From: Pseudoscleropodium purum
Taxonomy: Eukaryota > Streptophyta > Bryopsida > Hypnales > Brachytheciaceae
Direction of reading: 5' to 3'
DNA: 64,000 bases
Assembly: GCA_963969395.1 (NCBI GenBank)
Contig: OZ017800.1
Span: 16,462,479 to 16,526,478, forward strand
The notes below the pieces were generated by a model. The model saw only the letters and a list, made by a program, of their open reading frames with translations, did not search any database and was not told the origin of the DNA. Below are positions 1 to 12,988 of the stretch, in pieces. A program made the position numbers and the translations under genes. Each line of letters starts with the position of its first letter. Within the stretch, counting starts at the first letter, position 1.

Positions 1-1215
1 AATACCCTACAAAAAATAGTAACTCTTCACAAGATTTTCTTTAATTCAGAGTTTTGTCAACACTAGAATTTGAAGCTTTGGGGATTTTTTTGGTTAAAGA
101 ATTTTTCAAAATTTCCAAGTGGAGTAGAAACTACACTCTACAAGCTTGATTATGTTAGTTTCAGTCAAAAGCAAAGGAAATTGTTTTTAAATGTCAAAAT
201 CTAATTTTAAAGGAAAATAGCTCAAAGAGTTGAAAAACACTAAATTGTATGGAGTATCTCACTTATTCTTTTTTTTTTTCTTGCAGTAAAGGGAACCTTT
301 ATTTGTGTTAAAAAATAAAATAAAATAGTATAGCATTTTTTAGGTAAACTGCCTCACATAAAATTAAAAGAAAAAATGAAATTTCCTAAACTAAATTCAA
401 TGATGTGGATGTAGCATTAAAAAATAAAAGTTATCCACAAAGAATCGGATGAAAATCATCCATTCTTGAACTAAATTCAATGATGTTGATGTAGCATTAA
501 AAAAATAAAAGTTATTCACAAAAAATCGGATGAAAATCATCCATTCTTTAATATGTACAAAGCCTGACTGATGCCTGATAAGATTTCCCAGCTGGGGACA
601 AAAGTTTCAGCGAGTTTGGTGCATATAGTCTTCAGCAATCTGTTATTTTCACCGAATACTCCGTTTTAGGGCTTCACTATTGATTGAGGGTTGCAGGGGT
701 ATTCGGCTATGGCGCAGCTCACGTCCCATGTTGCAATCTCTGGCTGTGCGAATTGAGCTCCTTACAGATTGATCTGAGTTCTGTCCTCGGACTGCGCCTC
801 TATCTTCGAATTTGGGCAAATTCGACTTCCTTTGGATCCCTGCGGTGTACTTTTGGATATATAGATTTGATGTGGGAGTTTCTGAAGGGAGAGAAATTCT
901 TATGGTGAATCTTAAGATATGTTCTACTGTATATATAATCTCCTGAAGAGTACTCACATGGAAATTGAGGATCAGGGGGCGGTTTCAGTCAAGGTTGCGG
1001 TAATTGGGGATTTGTGAGTTTGTGAGGGTTTGCGTATGATGGAAGCTTCCTCCAGTTGGAATTTTCTGGTCGAATGCGAATTTGTTTTGTGAAACTATTG
1101 CGTGGGAGTAGACCGCGCGCTTGCAGGAGCTAGTTCAATTTATGAATTGCCGGCAGATTATTTTAACTTTTTTCAAGGGCGGCCCTTGAAATTCAATCGA
1201 GAAGTTAGTCGAGAT
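1..1215. other. Upstream flank of PEX5, with probable 5' leader
   Basis: AT-rich DNA up to about 580, then a clearly less AT-rich stretch (about 600-1215) that probably holds the promoter and 5' leader of the PEX5 gene. Open frames here (for example 649-957 on the minus strand and 684-908 on the plus strand) show no recognisable domain. The PEX5 frame is open back to 1102 but has no ATG before 1216. Confidence 0.5.
389..549. repeat. Two-copy tandem repeat, 80-bp period
   Basis: The block starting ctaaattcaatgatg at 391 recurs at 471. Both copies run through an A-rich stretch to an identical end (gaaaatcatccattctt). They differ by a few substitutions and one extra A. It lies upstream of the PEX5 leader and no function is evident. 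Confidence 0.85.
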
Positions 1216-4200
1216 ATGTCGTTTCGGGATTTTGTCGTCGGGGGAGCTGGGTGTGTTGTCCCCGGCGAAGATGGGTCATCGTCTTCGAATCCCTTGGGCA
1301 ACTTGGCCGACTCGATCATCGGGTCTGCATCGAAAACTCAGGTCAGTGAGATGAAGCGGTGAATTGAATTAATTAGCAAAGGGCTAATTCATTTCTTGAG
1401 ACCATGGAGTATGGACATCCGTAAAGAGCGCTAGTCTAGCACTGACTAAACTGTTGTGCAATTAAGGAAGATTGTCTTTCGCCCAGACACAGTAATTGGT
1501 ATCTGCAGGGTTAACTTTTAGGGTTTAGGGTTTAGGGTTGCGAATCATTTATGAACTGACAGTGCACACTTTGCTGGCTGTTCGCAGGAGAGAATTCGGG
1601 AGATGCCTGGATTGACTGGTCCAGGTCAATCTGGGTCTCCACTTGGCCGAAATGGACCTCTCACCTCACATCCAGGCTCTGATATGAATCTAGGCCTGCG
1701 GCCTGAAGGACAGGTATGTAGAAAAGATCAGTAGTCTAATCCTTTTCACCGAACTACAGTAATCTCGATCACAAGATCATCAATTTCGTATAATTGGCGC
1801 GAATCGGGTGCCAAAAATTGTGACAAATAACTACACAACGCTCTGAAAAGAAGGATAGGATAGGTATTGATTTAAATTTCAGTCGTCGCATTTTGAAAGT
1901 GCCAAAATAATGGAATACTGCGTTCAAAGTTTGAGAAGTGTGATAAGTGACAAAGGATTACCATTCAGATGTTCATAGATTGTGGATGCATTTTTTGTAG
2001 TTGCCGGATTACTTGCGAGGATTCCAGGGTGCAGACTTGAGGGAGTCCTTGGAGAGGTGGCCTCCTGCACAATTTCCAATCGCTCATCCGAGTCAGGAGG
2101 GGGTGCTTTTTTCAGAATTCGAGGGTATATATGGGCAACAAGCTGGGCCAACTAGGACTCCACAGTTGTTAGATGGTCAGTATTTGAACTTATTCTGATT
2201 TTTCTCATCTAGTGCATGGCTACTTTCGTCGGCATGTAAAGTGCTTATTACGAAAATATCTTGTGTTGAGATTTTACTAGGAGTCATTTGATTATTCTTA
2301 GGTCGACCATGTCTGTACCTGTTCTTTACGATTTTGATCCGAGCACAACCTTCGGATTAGTGAAGTGCATTACAGTTTGAATGAACACAAAGTCAACTAA
2401 CATGGTATCATGAATGTGAGTGCAGCTCCCCCGCAGCGTGTTTTGAATGGATTCTTTCATTCCTTTCTGGATACTAGCCGAACAAATGCTCCTTTTCCTG
2501 CTGTTCGGCTACCAGAGCTTGGCCTTGGTCAGGCTGACAAGCGTCGGATTAGAGACCGTAGTCACATCCTTGGACGCCACATTTTCGCAGATAAGGGGGA
2601 GGCTTTTATTGATTCTCAGGTACTTTCTCGTCAATTTCCTTTTTAGTATAAGAGCACGACAATCTTTTCCGTTGCATTTAACCATTTGCGAATTCCTCTG
2701 CTCGTTTTAGAATGAATGACATCAGAACATTAGAATTAATCTAGATAAGTTTATGCTTTTCAGGCTCTATGTTTTAGTTATGGAGGAGCTTTTCTTGTTG
2801 AACTCATGTAATGAACTTGGTAATCTTCTTTTTATGTGTGATGAGATGAATCTGATATTCGGGAAAGTTGTATGTTACTGCTTGGCTGCATTCAACGCGT
2901 GCTCTGTTCATGTTCTGCTTACTGTAAGGAGAGTTACTTTGACGAAGGATATATCGCTCGTAGCTTTTTAATTTCTTCAAAATTGCATATTAAAGCTTCT
3001 GTTAGATTTTCTAATCGATTGTTGTCTCGAAGTCCTGACCTTTGTTTTGGGAAGTTCAGGTCAATGGTCTACTGCATTCCTTGGATATTGATGATAGCCT
3101 CGGAGCTCAGACTCGGGGGCCACTTGGTGGTCAGCTTCCCGAATTTGAGCAGTTGTGGAAAGAGGGTTATGCTCAGAGTAATATGCAAGTACTCGGACCT
3201 CAAATGCCACTTGCAAACCAGTGGGCAGATGAATTTCATCACCACGTTCGGCCTCCTGGAGTTCCAGAAGGCTGGGCAGAAGAGTTCAAGAGTCAACAGA
3301 AGGACAACCATTGGGTCAATCAGTTTCAAGAGGTCTGTCGCTACGATTTGTCAATTTATTAATGGGTGATTTAATTCCGCCCTTTGTTGAAAAATAATTA
3401 ATTTACTTCATGCCTAAGATCTGCTAGTTTGTCTTTTCGGTCTGAATTTCGTTCAAGGGCGTTTGCGTTGTTGTTTATCATTAGAAGCATGTAAGCGGTA
3501 ACTTCCGCGTCCAATCTGTGTGTTTATTGGTATGACTCTGGGAGGTATGTTTTATTGTACTCATCGTTGTTCTTTGTACAGCAACCACACGAGTCCCGGC
3601 TGCGTATTGGGTCAATGGGCAATATGGCCGGCTTGGAACAATCTCGTTCACTTGTCCAGACATTGTCTCAGAATCAGGATCCAAAATTTCAGGTATTAAC
3701 CAGATATCATTATAACTTCAGGTATTAGCTTGCTACATAACTTTATGTTAGGCAGTCCTGGATATAATGTAAGACTCGAAGGTGAAGTCCGGAGATTAAT
3801 TGCTTTATATCGTGTCAGGCTCGAGGATGAACAATATAAATTCATCGTATAGTTCATTCTGTAAGCGATTTTAAGATAGGGTGTTAGAATGTTTGAAATG
3901 AAATTCTACTCTGGGTTCAACCTTTGAGTTCCCAAAATGGATAAAAAGGTCGCTTCCATATCTATAGGGGTAGAATTAAATCATTTAGGAAGTTTCAAGG
4001 AAGTAAAGAAGTATATTAATAGAATGAAGAATCATATCTTAAATTTTTGAACGATAGAAATATGGTTTGGAAGTTAAGATAATTGACTATGAGATTCTCA
4101 AAATGGCCTGTTTATAATTAGTTTAGGCACGTAGGATTTTTAGATCATGTTTCTTATCATTTTATCATGGTATTGTGTTATGAAGACTAGCGAGCTTGTC

Positions 4201-7200
4201 CTTGGATTATTTTCTGTTTGACTGGGCTAATACTGGTTTTGAGTCATTTTGCAGAATTCCAAATTTCTGCAGTTTGTATCGAAAATGAGCCGCGGTGAGC
4301 TTATCGTGGAAGATAACCAGGTTTTGCCACCTACGTCAAAGGCTAGTGCTGGTACTTGGGCTCATGAATTTCAGGAGCAGCATCCTCGGTCATGGGCTAC
4401 AGAGTTTAGTGACGGAGAGGTTCTTTTTCACATCACTATACCCTAGATAGTCTCTGTCTGCATTTAGCAATGTATTAGTTCTCAGTTTTAATTTCCTCAT
4501 GACCACGTTGATCATTGATTAATGTGGAAGGTTTTAATCAGTGTTTAAGTGACGTGTTCGGTGAAATAGCTACCGTTCTTAATAATTGATTGGGGCGGTC
4601 CTCTGTTTTTCCTAGGTTACCGGAATGCTATTTATATGATACAGATTTTGTTTTAAATATTAGATTTCACAAGTTGTTATCCGGGACTTTCTGCCAAATG
4701 TCTCAAACTCGACTCGTGTTTCTAATTTTGACAGCATCAACTTAGATCGGACACTTGGGCAAATATGTTTGCAAGGGACCACCATGAACCGGTAGGAACC
4801 ACGGATGCGTGGGTTGACGACTTTTCAAGACTCGGAGTGAAGGATTGGGCCGATGAATTCGGAGCTCAAAATGCCGAAGGTGTCTTTGGAGACGGGACCA
4901 GTTCAGAATGGGTGGATTCATACGACCAGTACGTAACTCTTAATGCATTTATTTATTAGGTAGTGAGCATGCTGATGGGTAATTTCAGCATGGCAGCCTT
5001 AGTCTAGGTCTCTTAAGTTCGGGCTGCCGTTTCCCAAACCCGCTATTGGAGTCTGCTAATTGCTTTTCATTTGAAAGGAAGAGAGATGATAAGTTTCTTT
5101 TGTAACTACCTCAAATGCGTGGATTTATAAACTTCATTTAACTTTCTCGAGATGTGACACAGAGAAATGAAATTACAATTGGGTGATATTTAGCAGTGCT
5201 GCCTGGGGAATAGATGTTATGTTGTAGCTTCAACAATTTAAATGGGAACCTAGGGGAAAATGCTTCCTTTCTGTAAACGCTAACCAGCTGTGAAAGGTTA
5301 ATGGTTCCTCTTTTGTATTTTGTCTAGTTTCTCTAGAATCTAAGATCCTAAATACTTATATGTTGAATGCAGATTCGTTCAAGAGCAAGTGAAAGGTGAG
5401 ACGAGGAATACTGGTTCATCACACTTCGTATATCAGTTTGCTGATAATAATCCGTATGTGGGACATCCAAACCCTCTGAAAGAAGGCCAAGATCTCTTTC
5501 GAAGAGGACTACTCAGTGAAGCTGTTTTGGCTTTAGAAGCTGAGGTGTTGAAGAACTCTAATAATGCCGAAGGATGGCGTCTACTTGGTATCACGCACGC
5601 TGAGAACGACGACGATAGACAAGTTCGTCGTAATCCTTTGTTCTCTTAACGGCTTATTTTATAAGAAAGTGATGTATTCGGTCTATGCGCCGACATGAAT
5701 CTTGCTGACTGCCAGAATGTTGTGTTTTACTTCTAATAATGATCATTGTACGCTCTAATTCATGGACCTTGGTCCATTGTGGAAATTGATTCAATTGTTT
5801 GACCTGTTGCAGGCAATTGCTTCCATGGTTAGAGCGAGAGATGCTGATCCCTCCAACTTGGAGGTACTTCTTGCTTTAGGAGTGAGCCACACTAATGGTA
5901 CGCATGCCATGCCCTCATAACTCTCAATTTTCCACAGCTGAGTTATCGTTCAAAAATCGCCATCTCTTTCCATGGACTCACACGAATTTGATTTGATTTC
6001 GTCGATTGTGTAGAGTTGGAGCAGCAGGAAGCTTTGCGGTATTTGAGGGGATGGCTACAGCACCATCCCAAGTATGGCACACTTGTACCAGGAGATGTTG
6101 TTAGTCGTCTGGATCCTTCGGAGGTGAGTTATGGGTTGGGTGCCAACTGATCGCGGATCGTACATTGTACATATTTTGTACCTAGAAAATGTTTGAATAG
6201 AATTTTGTGATATGATTAGTTTATCAGCTAATATTTAGTTCTGGTACGGATACAATCCGAAGTAATTGCTTTCATCTCGGAGTATCTCCCTCAAATTTTG
6301 AGTTCATTTACTTACAGGTCGAAAGTCTTTTCCAAGAAGCTGCTCGATTATCCCCTGAGGACAGTGACGTACACACAGTTTTGGGAGTGCTTTACAATCT
6401 CTCTCGGCATTTTGACAAGGCTATTAGTTCATTTGAGAGAGCTTTGCAGTTGAAGCCCCGAGATTACTCTTTGTGGAATAAGTTAGGCGCAACACAAGCT
6501 AATAGTTCACGCAGTGCTGATGCTATTTATGCCTACCAGCAGGTCAGTCCTTCAAGTAATCCTAATTTGTTAAAGTAGAATCTTGAACATGTATATTAGT
6601 GAAGGTTCACACTTGTCAAAATTTTAATGCGTACTGATTGAGATGACGGAAGTCTTTGGGGACTAATCCGAGAGTGCCATTATCAAGCTTTAATAGAAGT
6701 TAACTTTTTGGGTATCGTCAACTGAAACATTGTGTATGCGCAGGCACTAGACCTGAAGCCAAACTATGTGCGGGCTTGGTCAAATATGGGAATTGGCTAT
6801 GCTAATCAGGTACTCCAATCTGCTTCCAGTGATCATTATATGTATTGCATAAGGACAGCATTAGTCACTTGCATTTATGCTCAGTGTTGTTTTAACATAG
6901 GAATGCTTTACTGGATTCTGGTCTAGCAAGCTACCTAATGTAAACAATCTTTTCAGGGGCGCTATGAGGAGTCCGTTCAGTACTATGTGCGGGCATTAGT
7001 GATGAATCCTAAAGCAGATAATGCTTGGCAATACTTGCGCATTTCTCTCAGGTATGTAAATTCTGTTACCAACAGATGGTATTATCGTGAAGTGTATTCT
7101 TTGCGTTCTCCATTTGCTTTATTCTTCAAAATTCTCTGTAACACCTCTCCAGTTGGCTTGGTCTGGGAGCGGTGTGCACTTCTGCTTTAGAAGTCAACTA

Positions 7201-7401
7201 TTCCTTGAAACATTCAAGTAGCTATTTCCTTACATTCAGTGTGCTCTAGATTACCTTCCCTACCTGTGGTGAGAAACTGGATAAAAACAAAATGTCTAAT
7301 GTATTGTTTGCTCTTCTTGCAGCATTGCATCACGAAATGACTTGTTGGACGCTTGCGAAAGGAAGGATTTGGAAGCTTTGCAGAGAGAATTTCCTCTTTA
7401 A
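1216..7401 (+). CDS. PEX5: Peroxisomal targeting signal 1 receptor PEX5, 15 exons, 754 aa
   Basis: Cycling import receptor that binds C-terminal PTS1 signals in the cytosol and docks at the peroxisome membrane through PEX14/PEX13. Exons by eye: 1216-1341, 1588-1713, 2001-2175, 2426-2619, 3060-3332, 3582-3692, 4255-4419, 4735-4932, 5386-5622, 5813-5897, 6014-6123, 6318-6542, 6744-6809, 6957-7051, 7323-7401. All phases agree and give 754 codons plus TAA; other plant PEX5 proteins are about 730 aa. The N terminus MSFRDFVVGGAGC carries the conserved Cys (residue 13) that is ubiquitinated during receptor recycling in this family. Ten WxxxF/Y PEX14-binding motifs start at W240, 262, 279, 292, 370, 382, 398, 416, 428 and 449. 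The TPR domain covers about 485-725 (NPYVGHP at 478, GATQAN and NPKADNAWQYLR further on). The protein ends in EFPL, as in other plants. The exon 9 acceptor is the least certain junction. No lesions seen. Confidence 0.96.
1517..1537 (+). repeat. Three TTTAGGG units in PEX5 intron 1
   Basis: Three perfect head-to-tail copies of the plant telomere heptamer lie inside the first PEX5 intron (1342-1587). Short telomere-type boxes near the 5' end of plant housekeeping genes are known binding sites for Myb-type factors. A regulatory role here is inference. Confidence 0.9.
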
Positions 7402-8692
7402 TTTCTCCTTGGGAACTAACATTTCCATCTACTTAGACTGAATGGTCCGTCGGGCGGGTACCTTGTAGTAAGTTTGTATGTAAAATGCTTGAGATGATCG
7501 GCATGCAAGTCAGCTGAGGGCACTTTCAAGAATGCACTTAACCCTAAAAGTGCCTTCTTGGCCCCAAAGTTGCCACTTCTATATTTTATAGCTGTTGACA
7601 TGAATCATTTACAGTAAAATTCTAGGAAGGATGTATTACAATCCATGGGCAAAAAAATAAATGTCCTACATTTTTAAATAGCCAAGATATGTTTGAAGTT
7701 ATTATAAATGCTTACAATTTTTCAAAGTTGATTTTGTATATTTAGGGTTAACCTTGTAACAACACATTGGCCTAAAAAGTGTCCTATGGAAGACAAAGAA
7801 TCTTTGTACGTATGAAGTGCAAATGTTTATCTTTTGAATATTGTGGGAAAGGGTGGTTTTGTACAATAGTTTGATTTCCAATGAATGCTCTTGGGTTTTT
7901 TTAAACAAATGATTTTCATAGTACCTAAAAAGATGATTTCTATGGTGACTAGTCCAATGTTCTAAAGTTAAAGTACTTGTTTTCAATCCTTATGCTTGTT
8001 CTACCTTGAAACTTTGAAAAAAAGTTTTTTTCATAAGTTTTGACTTACACATTTAATCTTTCAACTTTTATTCTAGAAAAATGCATAAGCTTATCCCTTA
8101 CAACTTGTGCAAGTCTATGAATTGTTTTCAGTTTCATTTGTAAATTAATGATAAAAAATCAAGAAAAAAAATCAAATACAAAAGATTTTGTTGTTGTCCA
8201 ACTAGTTGGGGTTGTGAACAAAAAGATAGATTTGGACATAATTTTGTAACCACTAATCCAAATTCTATAAAATTTGATTTATATTCAAGACAGACCTTGT
8301 ATGCATCTATGTGCAAAATCCAAATTATTAAATTGAAAAACTAGAATTGTCGTTGCCTAGCTAAAAATGATACAAGTGTTTTTTAGCCTTTAAGGTTAGT
8401 ATAGTACATTATATATTTACAACTTTTATGAGAATTGTTGTATTGATAGTTTGAAATTGAAAATACTAATTCTACAGTTATTTACAAAAAATTCAGTTTT
8501 GGAGGGCTTATAGAGGGATCGTTTACTAAGATAGAAAAGTTAGTGTTTTAAAATAAAACATCAATGCAATTTTCAAACCAAAGAACATGTTTGTATAGAA
8601 AAGTTTTTTAATCTATATTGTACAAGTGTTAAACAATTAACACAAGAATCTACAAGCAAAGTCCACAAGAACCTAGCTAGATTAAAGGATTA
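7402..8692. other. PEX5 3' flank and AT-rich intergenic DNA
   Basis: The first 200 bases or so after the stop are probably 3' UTR, less AT-rich than what follows. The rest is AT-rich with homopolymer runs and no coding signal. The minus-strand frame 7702-7986 has no recognisable features. Confidence 0.6.
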
Positions 8693-9426
8693 GGGTAGTT
8701 GCAAGGAAGGGTGTCCATTTTTTTGAGCGTTTTGTCAAAACTGTAGTTTTTGTACTTAGCACTATAGTACTATGAATACAATAAAACAAAACAATCTCAA
8801 CCATCAATCAAAAAAATTAACGACTAAAAGTATTGTTTTGAATACTATGAATACTTATAAGTACAAAAATAGTACTATTTGAAATAAAACAAATTGTCAC
8901 AAAAAATAGATATAATGAGGTATAAATTAATAATAAAGAAAAAATCATGAAGAAAAAATTGAAAAATTGGCAATTTGTAAGGACTTGATGATAATCAAAT
9001 TTCATCAAAAAAATGAAGCCAAAACCATCTTAATTATTTAGAAGTGCACGCACAAGGGCCCTCTGGTTGTATGCATATGGACAACATAAAATAATTTTTT
9101 TTAAGTTCTTTTCGGTGGGCACATGCTTCTCTAGAGTGGGAATATTCCACTAAAATTTAAGTTCTACATTATTAAGTATGGGTACTTCACAATACTAAAA
9201 ACCTCTAAATCACAAAGTGTGATAAATTAGCTAAATTGAAATTTAATTATTAATTTTTTTAATTAAAAAATAAAATAAAATAAGAATTCTCTTTATGAAC
9301 AAGTTGGTCATCTTCAATAAAAAAAATTCAAGTATATTGGCTTCATTCTCCAAATGTTATGGCCAAACTAAACTCTACAACTCAAAGTGTGACAGAAAAT
9401 AGGACCACCCTTTCTTGCAACTACCC
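8693..9426. mobile_element. MITE with GGGTAGTTGCAAG ends and ATTA target duplication (734 bp)
   Basis: The left end GGGTAGTTGCAAG is mirrored at the right end CTTGCAACTACCC. The inverted match extends about 21 bp with one mismatch. ATTA sits immediately outside both ends (8689-8692, 9427-9430). The interior is non-coding, and in reverse complement it matches the element at 26772-27512 (shared landmarks: a TAGTACTATTT-type stretch and a caaattgtcacaaaaa stretch). This is a non-autonomous DNA transposon; the superfamily is not assigned. Confidence 0.8.
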
Positions 9427-9960
9427 ATTATGATTTGTTATTGTAAAGATATATTTGAATTCATTCATCTTGCAAAGTGTGCATTTTGTGACAATTAAAA
9501 TTTGAAACGATCTTCACTTTGAAAAGTGTATCTAGTGAAAAAATAACTATGTATTTGGAAATTGAGGCCTCTACATGGCCGCCTAACTTTGAGAGAAAAT
9601 GCCTGCCTAGAGTCATAGTGAAAGTAATGGACAATCTCAATCTTGCCAGTCATTGATCTTACAGTTAATTTTAAATGTTGTCCACTCCACCCTCTTTACC
9701 CCGCACACTCAACAGACAAGTAGAACTTCCCACTCCAAACTCCCCGCCTTGCTTCTTTTGCACCATTTCTGTTACTTTGTTTGCACCATTCTTGTTTTCA
9801 GTTTTGTACTTGTTTCATTGTGTTTTTTAGCAATTTTTTTAGCATGGCATCAAATAGCTATAAAATTTCTGCAACGATTGCGCAAAAATATGCACCACTA
9901 ATTTTACAAAATCGTCAGCTTAAAGCACAAGTCCCGAAGTCCAAAATTCCAACAAGATGA
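9427..9960. other. Intergenic spacer without recognised features
   Basis: AT-rich DNA between a MITE and a decayed coding region. A plus-strand frame at 9653-9901 opens here; its composition looks random and no domain is recognisable. Confidence 0.5.
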
Positions 9961-12054
9961 GACGCAAGAGGGACAAATGTAGACCTTTGGATCAATGGCT
10001 CTATTTACCCTCACAATCTAGTAAATGGGAAGCATCCTATATTTCGATTTGCGAGTGAGTTTCTAGAATTTGTAGGGGATGGAAAGCGTGGATTGCTTTC
10101 ATATACTCAAAATTTGTGCTCCACAAACTCATTAGTCCAATTCAGATTAAGTGAGGATGAGAGAGAGATACCTGAGTTAAGAGAGCAAGTAAGATCTTTA
10201 TCTGAATCTGCTTAAGAGAGAGAGATTGTTAGTATTCACAAGTTCAAAGGTAGCTAAAAGACAAAATTTGCAATATGAATATGAGGCCTTACTTTTATTG
10301 AGTGAATCTTTGAAAATTGAAATTGATGGAATGAAGACATCGTATGAGAATTGCTTAACTTAGGTTTGATTGAGAATTATGCAAGAGAGTCTGATGAGCA
10401 ATTACAATTCTAAATCGATTCTTATGTAGAGATAGAAACGTTGAAAGAGGAGCATACTAGAAAATTGCAACTATTCCGCTCAGATCTTAATTATATGTGA
10501 ATCTCCAAAGTTGTCAAAAGTGGGTATACAATTCACAAACTATTACATAGACAAGATTGGTTCAAGTATAGAACCTCATGACATTGTTGAAACATTGTGA
10601 TAATAATGGCATTACACACAATGGGTACGGATCTATCTTCAAGAAATTCAAGGGGGCTGTCAAGTTTGTTGGAAAAGGGCTTCGCTTTAGTTGCTTGCCA
10701 AATCCTCATAAGGTCTCTTTAGTTTGTCAATAGCTGAATTTGAAGCTATTAGAATACGTGGGTTCATATTACTCAATCATGGATTTGTTTGAGATACCAG
10801 CTCCAAGTAAACATGCCAAAAAAAAAGGAACCAATTAGAGTTGCTTTGAATGGGTAGAATAGCTTCTTCATCGACGTTGAGCAAGTCTAGAGAACGATGG
10901 TGGAGTTGTATGGCATCACAAATGAAGGTAGTGTTCACTGACTTTTTTCTTTTTTTACATTCCATCTTCTTTCATCCTGCATAAAAAGCGAGATTCCCAA
11001 GCTTCTTTAGTGACACACTTTAGTAGACAAAGATTCAATAAGCGTGATCCTTTATTTAGTACACCTTTACTTAGAGCTACGGATGCCTAGTTACCCTAAA
11101 ATAGATTTTGACCTTGTGAGAGGTGATTTGATATAATTATATTTTTAATAAATACCTTATTATGTGTCAATCTAGATTGAGTGTTATATATGCAGCATGT
11201 ATACATTGGTATCATGATTGAGGTGCATTATTGTAATGTAAATGGATTGATCGACGTCACCCTGGATCATTATTGGATTGTTTTTGAATTTGATTCCTAC
11301 TCTGCAAAGGTAACAAGTTGATAGGTTGTCAAAGTTTTGAGCCCTCTGCACTTTAAAATTAGAATTTTTGTGCTCTAAGGTTAGATGTTCCATTGACAAT
11401 TTCCTTATTTTTGTAATTTCTTTTAGTTCCTTATCAAAAGGTATCTTGGCTTTCCACTAAAGAATCTTTGAGATAGCAAACTGAAGGCTTTTATGTATGC
11501 AAAATATATTTATGATCACAACATTAGCCAAATGAATTGAAAATAAATTGGACGTCCATACTAGCAATTAAGTGCTGAACAAATATTTAGATTATTGGAT
11601 CATTATTGGATAGTGTGTTTTGAATATTGTGATTACTAATTTGGTACCTATGTCTTTAAACAAAGTTGCAAGGAGCCCTTCTCATCTTTGTCATAAAACT
11701 TGATGAAGCCAAAGTAGTTCATGCACAAAAGATGGAACGAGTGAGTATTGCCCTCATGAACAAAGCCTTAAATACGTCACTTGATCCAAATAGTGCTGAA
11801 TACTTCTTTGTATAGTTAGAGTGAGAGATTTGGCCCATTGCCTTGTTCCAAATACCAAAAGAATCTCATAAGATCTTGTCGTGGATCTTCTTAAAGACAA
11901 AAATTCTAGATCTAATAGAAGCCCAAGGCAATGGTCAATTATTAGAAGTGCCAGGAATTGGTTCATTTTCTATCGAATGGCACCTCGCAATAGACATGAA
12001 GACAATCAAATACATGCATTAGAAGAGTTTTGGGGGGTCCAAAAGCCTGTTTCG

Positions 12055-12308
12055 CAAGATTGACAAGACGGTCGGACGTCTGGGACGTCTGGATGCGGAC
12101 GTTGTGTCCGCAGTGTCTGCTGACATTCGCCCCGTCCGTCCGCCTTGTCCGCCCCATCTGTCCGCCCCGCCCCGTCCACCCCGTCCCGCCCGTCGGCCTT
12201 TCGACAACGGGAGGGACGCTGCGTCCGCTGGTGTCCGTGAGGACAGACGTCCGGACGTCCGAGTTATAGACGCTATTTTGGGGCGGACGTACTGATTTGT
12301 CAACCCTA
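12055..12308. mobile_element. GC-rich hAT-type non-autonomous element (254 bp) nested in MITE A
   Basis: An 8-bp direct repeat CTGTTTCG flanks it at 12047-12054 and 12309-12316, the size typical of hAT transposons. The ends CAAGATTGACAAG and, inverted, TAGGGTTGACAAATCAG share the TTGACAA core. The interior is strikingly GC- and CpG-rich (cggacgt and gtccgc words) against about 30% GC surroundings. The 79-104 aa open frames within it are compositional by-products, not genes. Confidence 0.85.
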
Positions 12309-12370
12309 CTGTTTCGGGCCTATTCCCCCACAACGAGAGGAACAGCCTACTGTCAGAATTATTTTTTCAT

Positions 12371-12632
12371 AAAAATATTTATAAATTTATAAATTTATAA
12401 AATTTATAAAATTATAAAATTTATAAAATTATAAAATTTATAAAATTATAAAATTTATAAAATTATAAAATTTATAAAATTATAAAATTTATAAAATTAT
12501 AAAATTTATAAAATTATAAAATTTATAAAATTATAAAATTTATAAAATTATAAAATTTATAAATTTATAAAATTTATAAAATTATAAAATTATAAAATTT
12601 ATAAAATTTATAAATTTATAAAATTTATAAAA
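12371..12632. repeat. AT-only tandem array, about 17-bp unit
   Basis: The unit ataaaatttataaaatt repeats about 14-15 times with minor slips, inside MITE A at the place where relatives have only a short A/T run. This looks like replication-slippage expansion. Confidence 0.9.
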
Positions 12633-12988
12633 AATAAAAAAAAATTTAGTCTCCAAATGCAAAAAAAATTTAATTTATTTTTTGGTCAATGACGTGGTAG
12701 GGTCTCGGCCACGTCAGACCACTGTGTTGAACTTGTTTCCTGCGTTTGCAGGCATCCAAAAGCCCTAAAAATCTTCTAATGTTGGCTTGAAGATGGGGGC
12801 AAATATTCTACATAGTTGCATTTATTGCAACCAAGAACAAGTGAAAGTAATAGTGGCTTCAGAATCCAAAGCAATGAACAGTAGAAAATGCAAGTGGTCA
12901 AATGGATTATTCTCAATGAATGTGTCTACAAAGTCACTACTTGGAGTAGAATCTCTTAGATGATGGAAACCCATATAATTAGCAATTC

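Larger units (their letters stand above)
12017..12781. mobile_element. MITE A, CATTAGAAGA termini, expanded to 765 bp
   Basis: It starts CATTAGAAGAGTTTTGGGG and ends in the inverted form (CCTAAAAATCTTCTAATG). It shares an internal stretch, GTCAATGACGTGGTAGGGTC, with MITE B and, inverted, MITE C. It is longer than its relatives (274-288 bp) because it carries a nested GC-rich element (12055-12308) and an AT-rich tandem array. It inserted inside the decayed coding region: reading frame text resumes directly on the other side. The target duplication is unclear. Confidence 0.8.

Noticed and set aside
12019..12333. Overlapping Arg/Pro/Gly-rich open frames on both strands
   Set aside because: They are produced by the GC-rich nested hAT-type element; low-complexity text in every frame.
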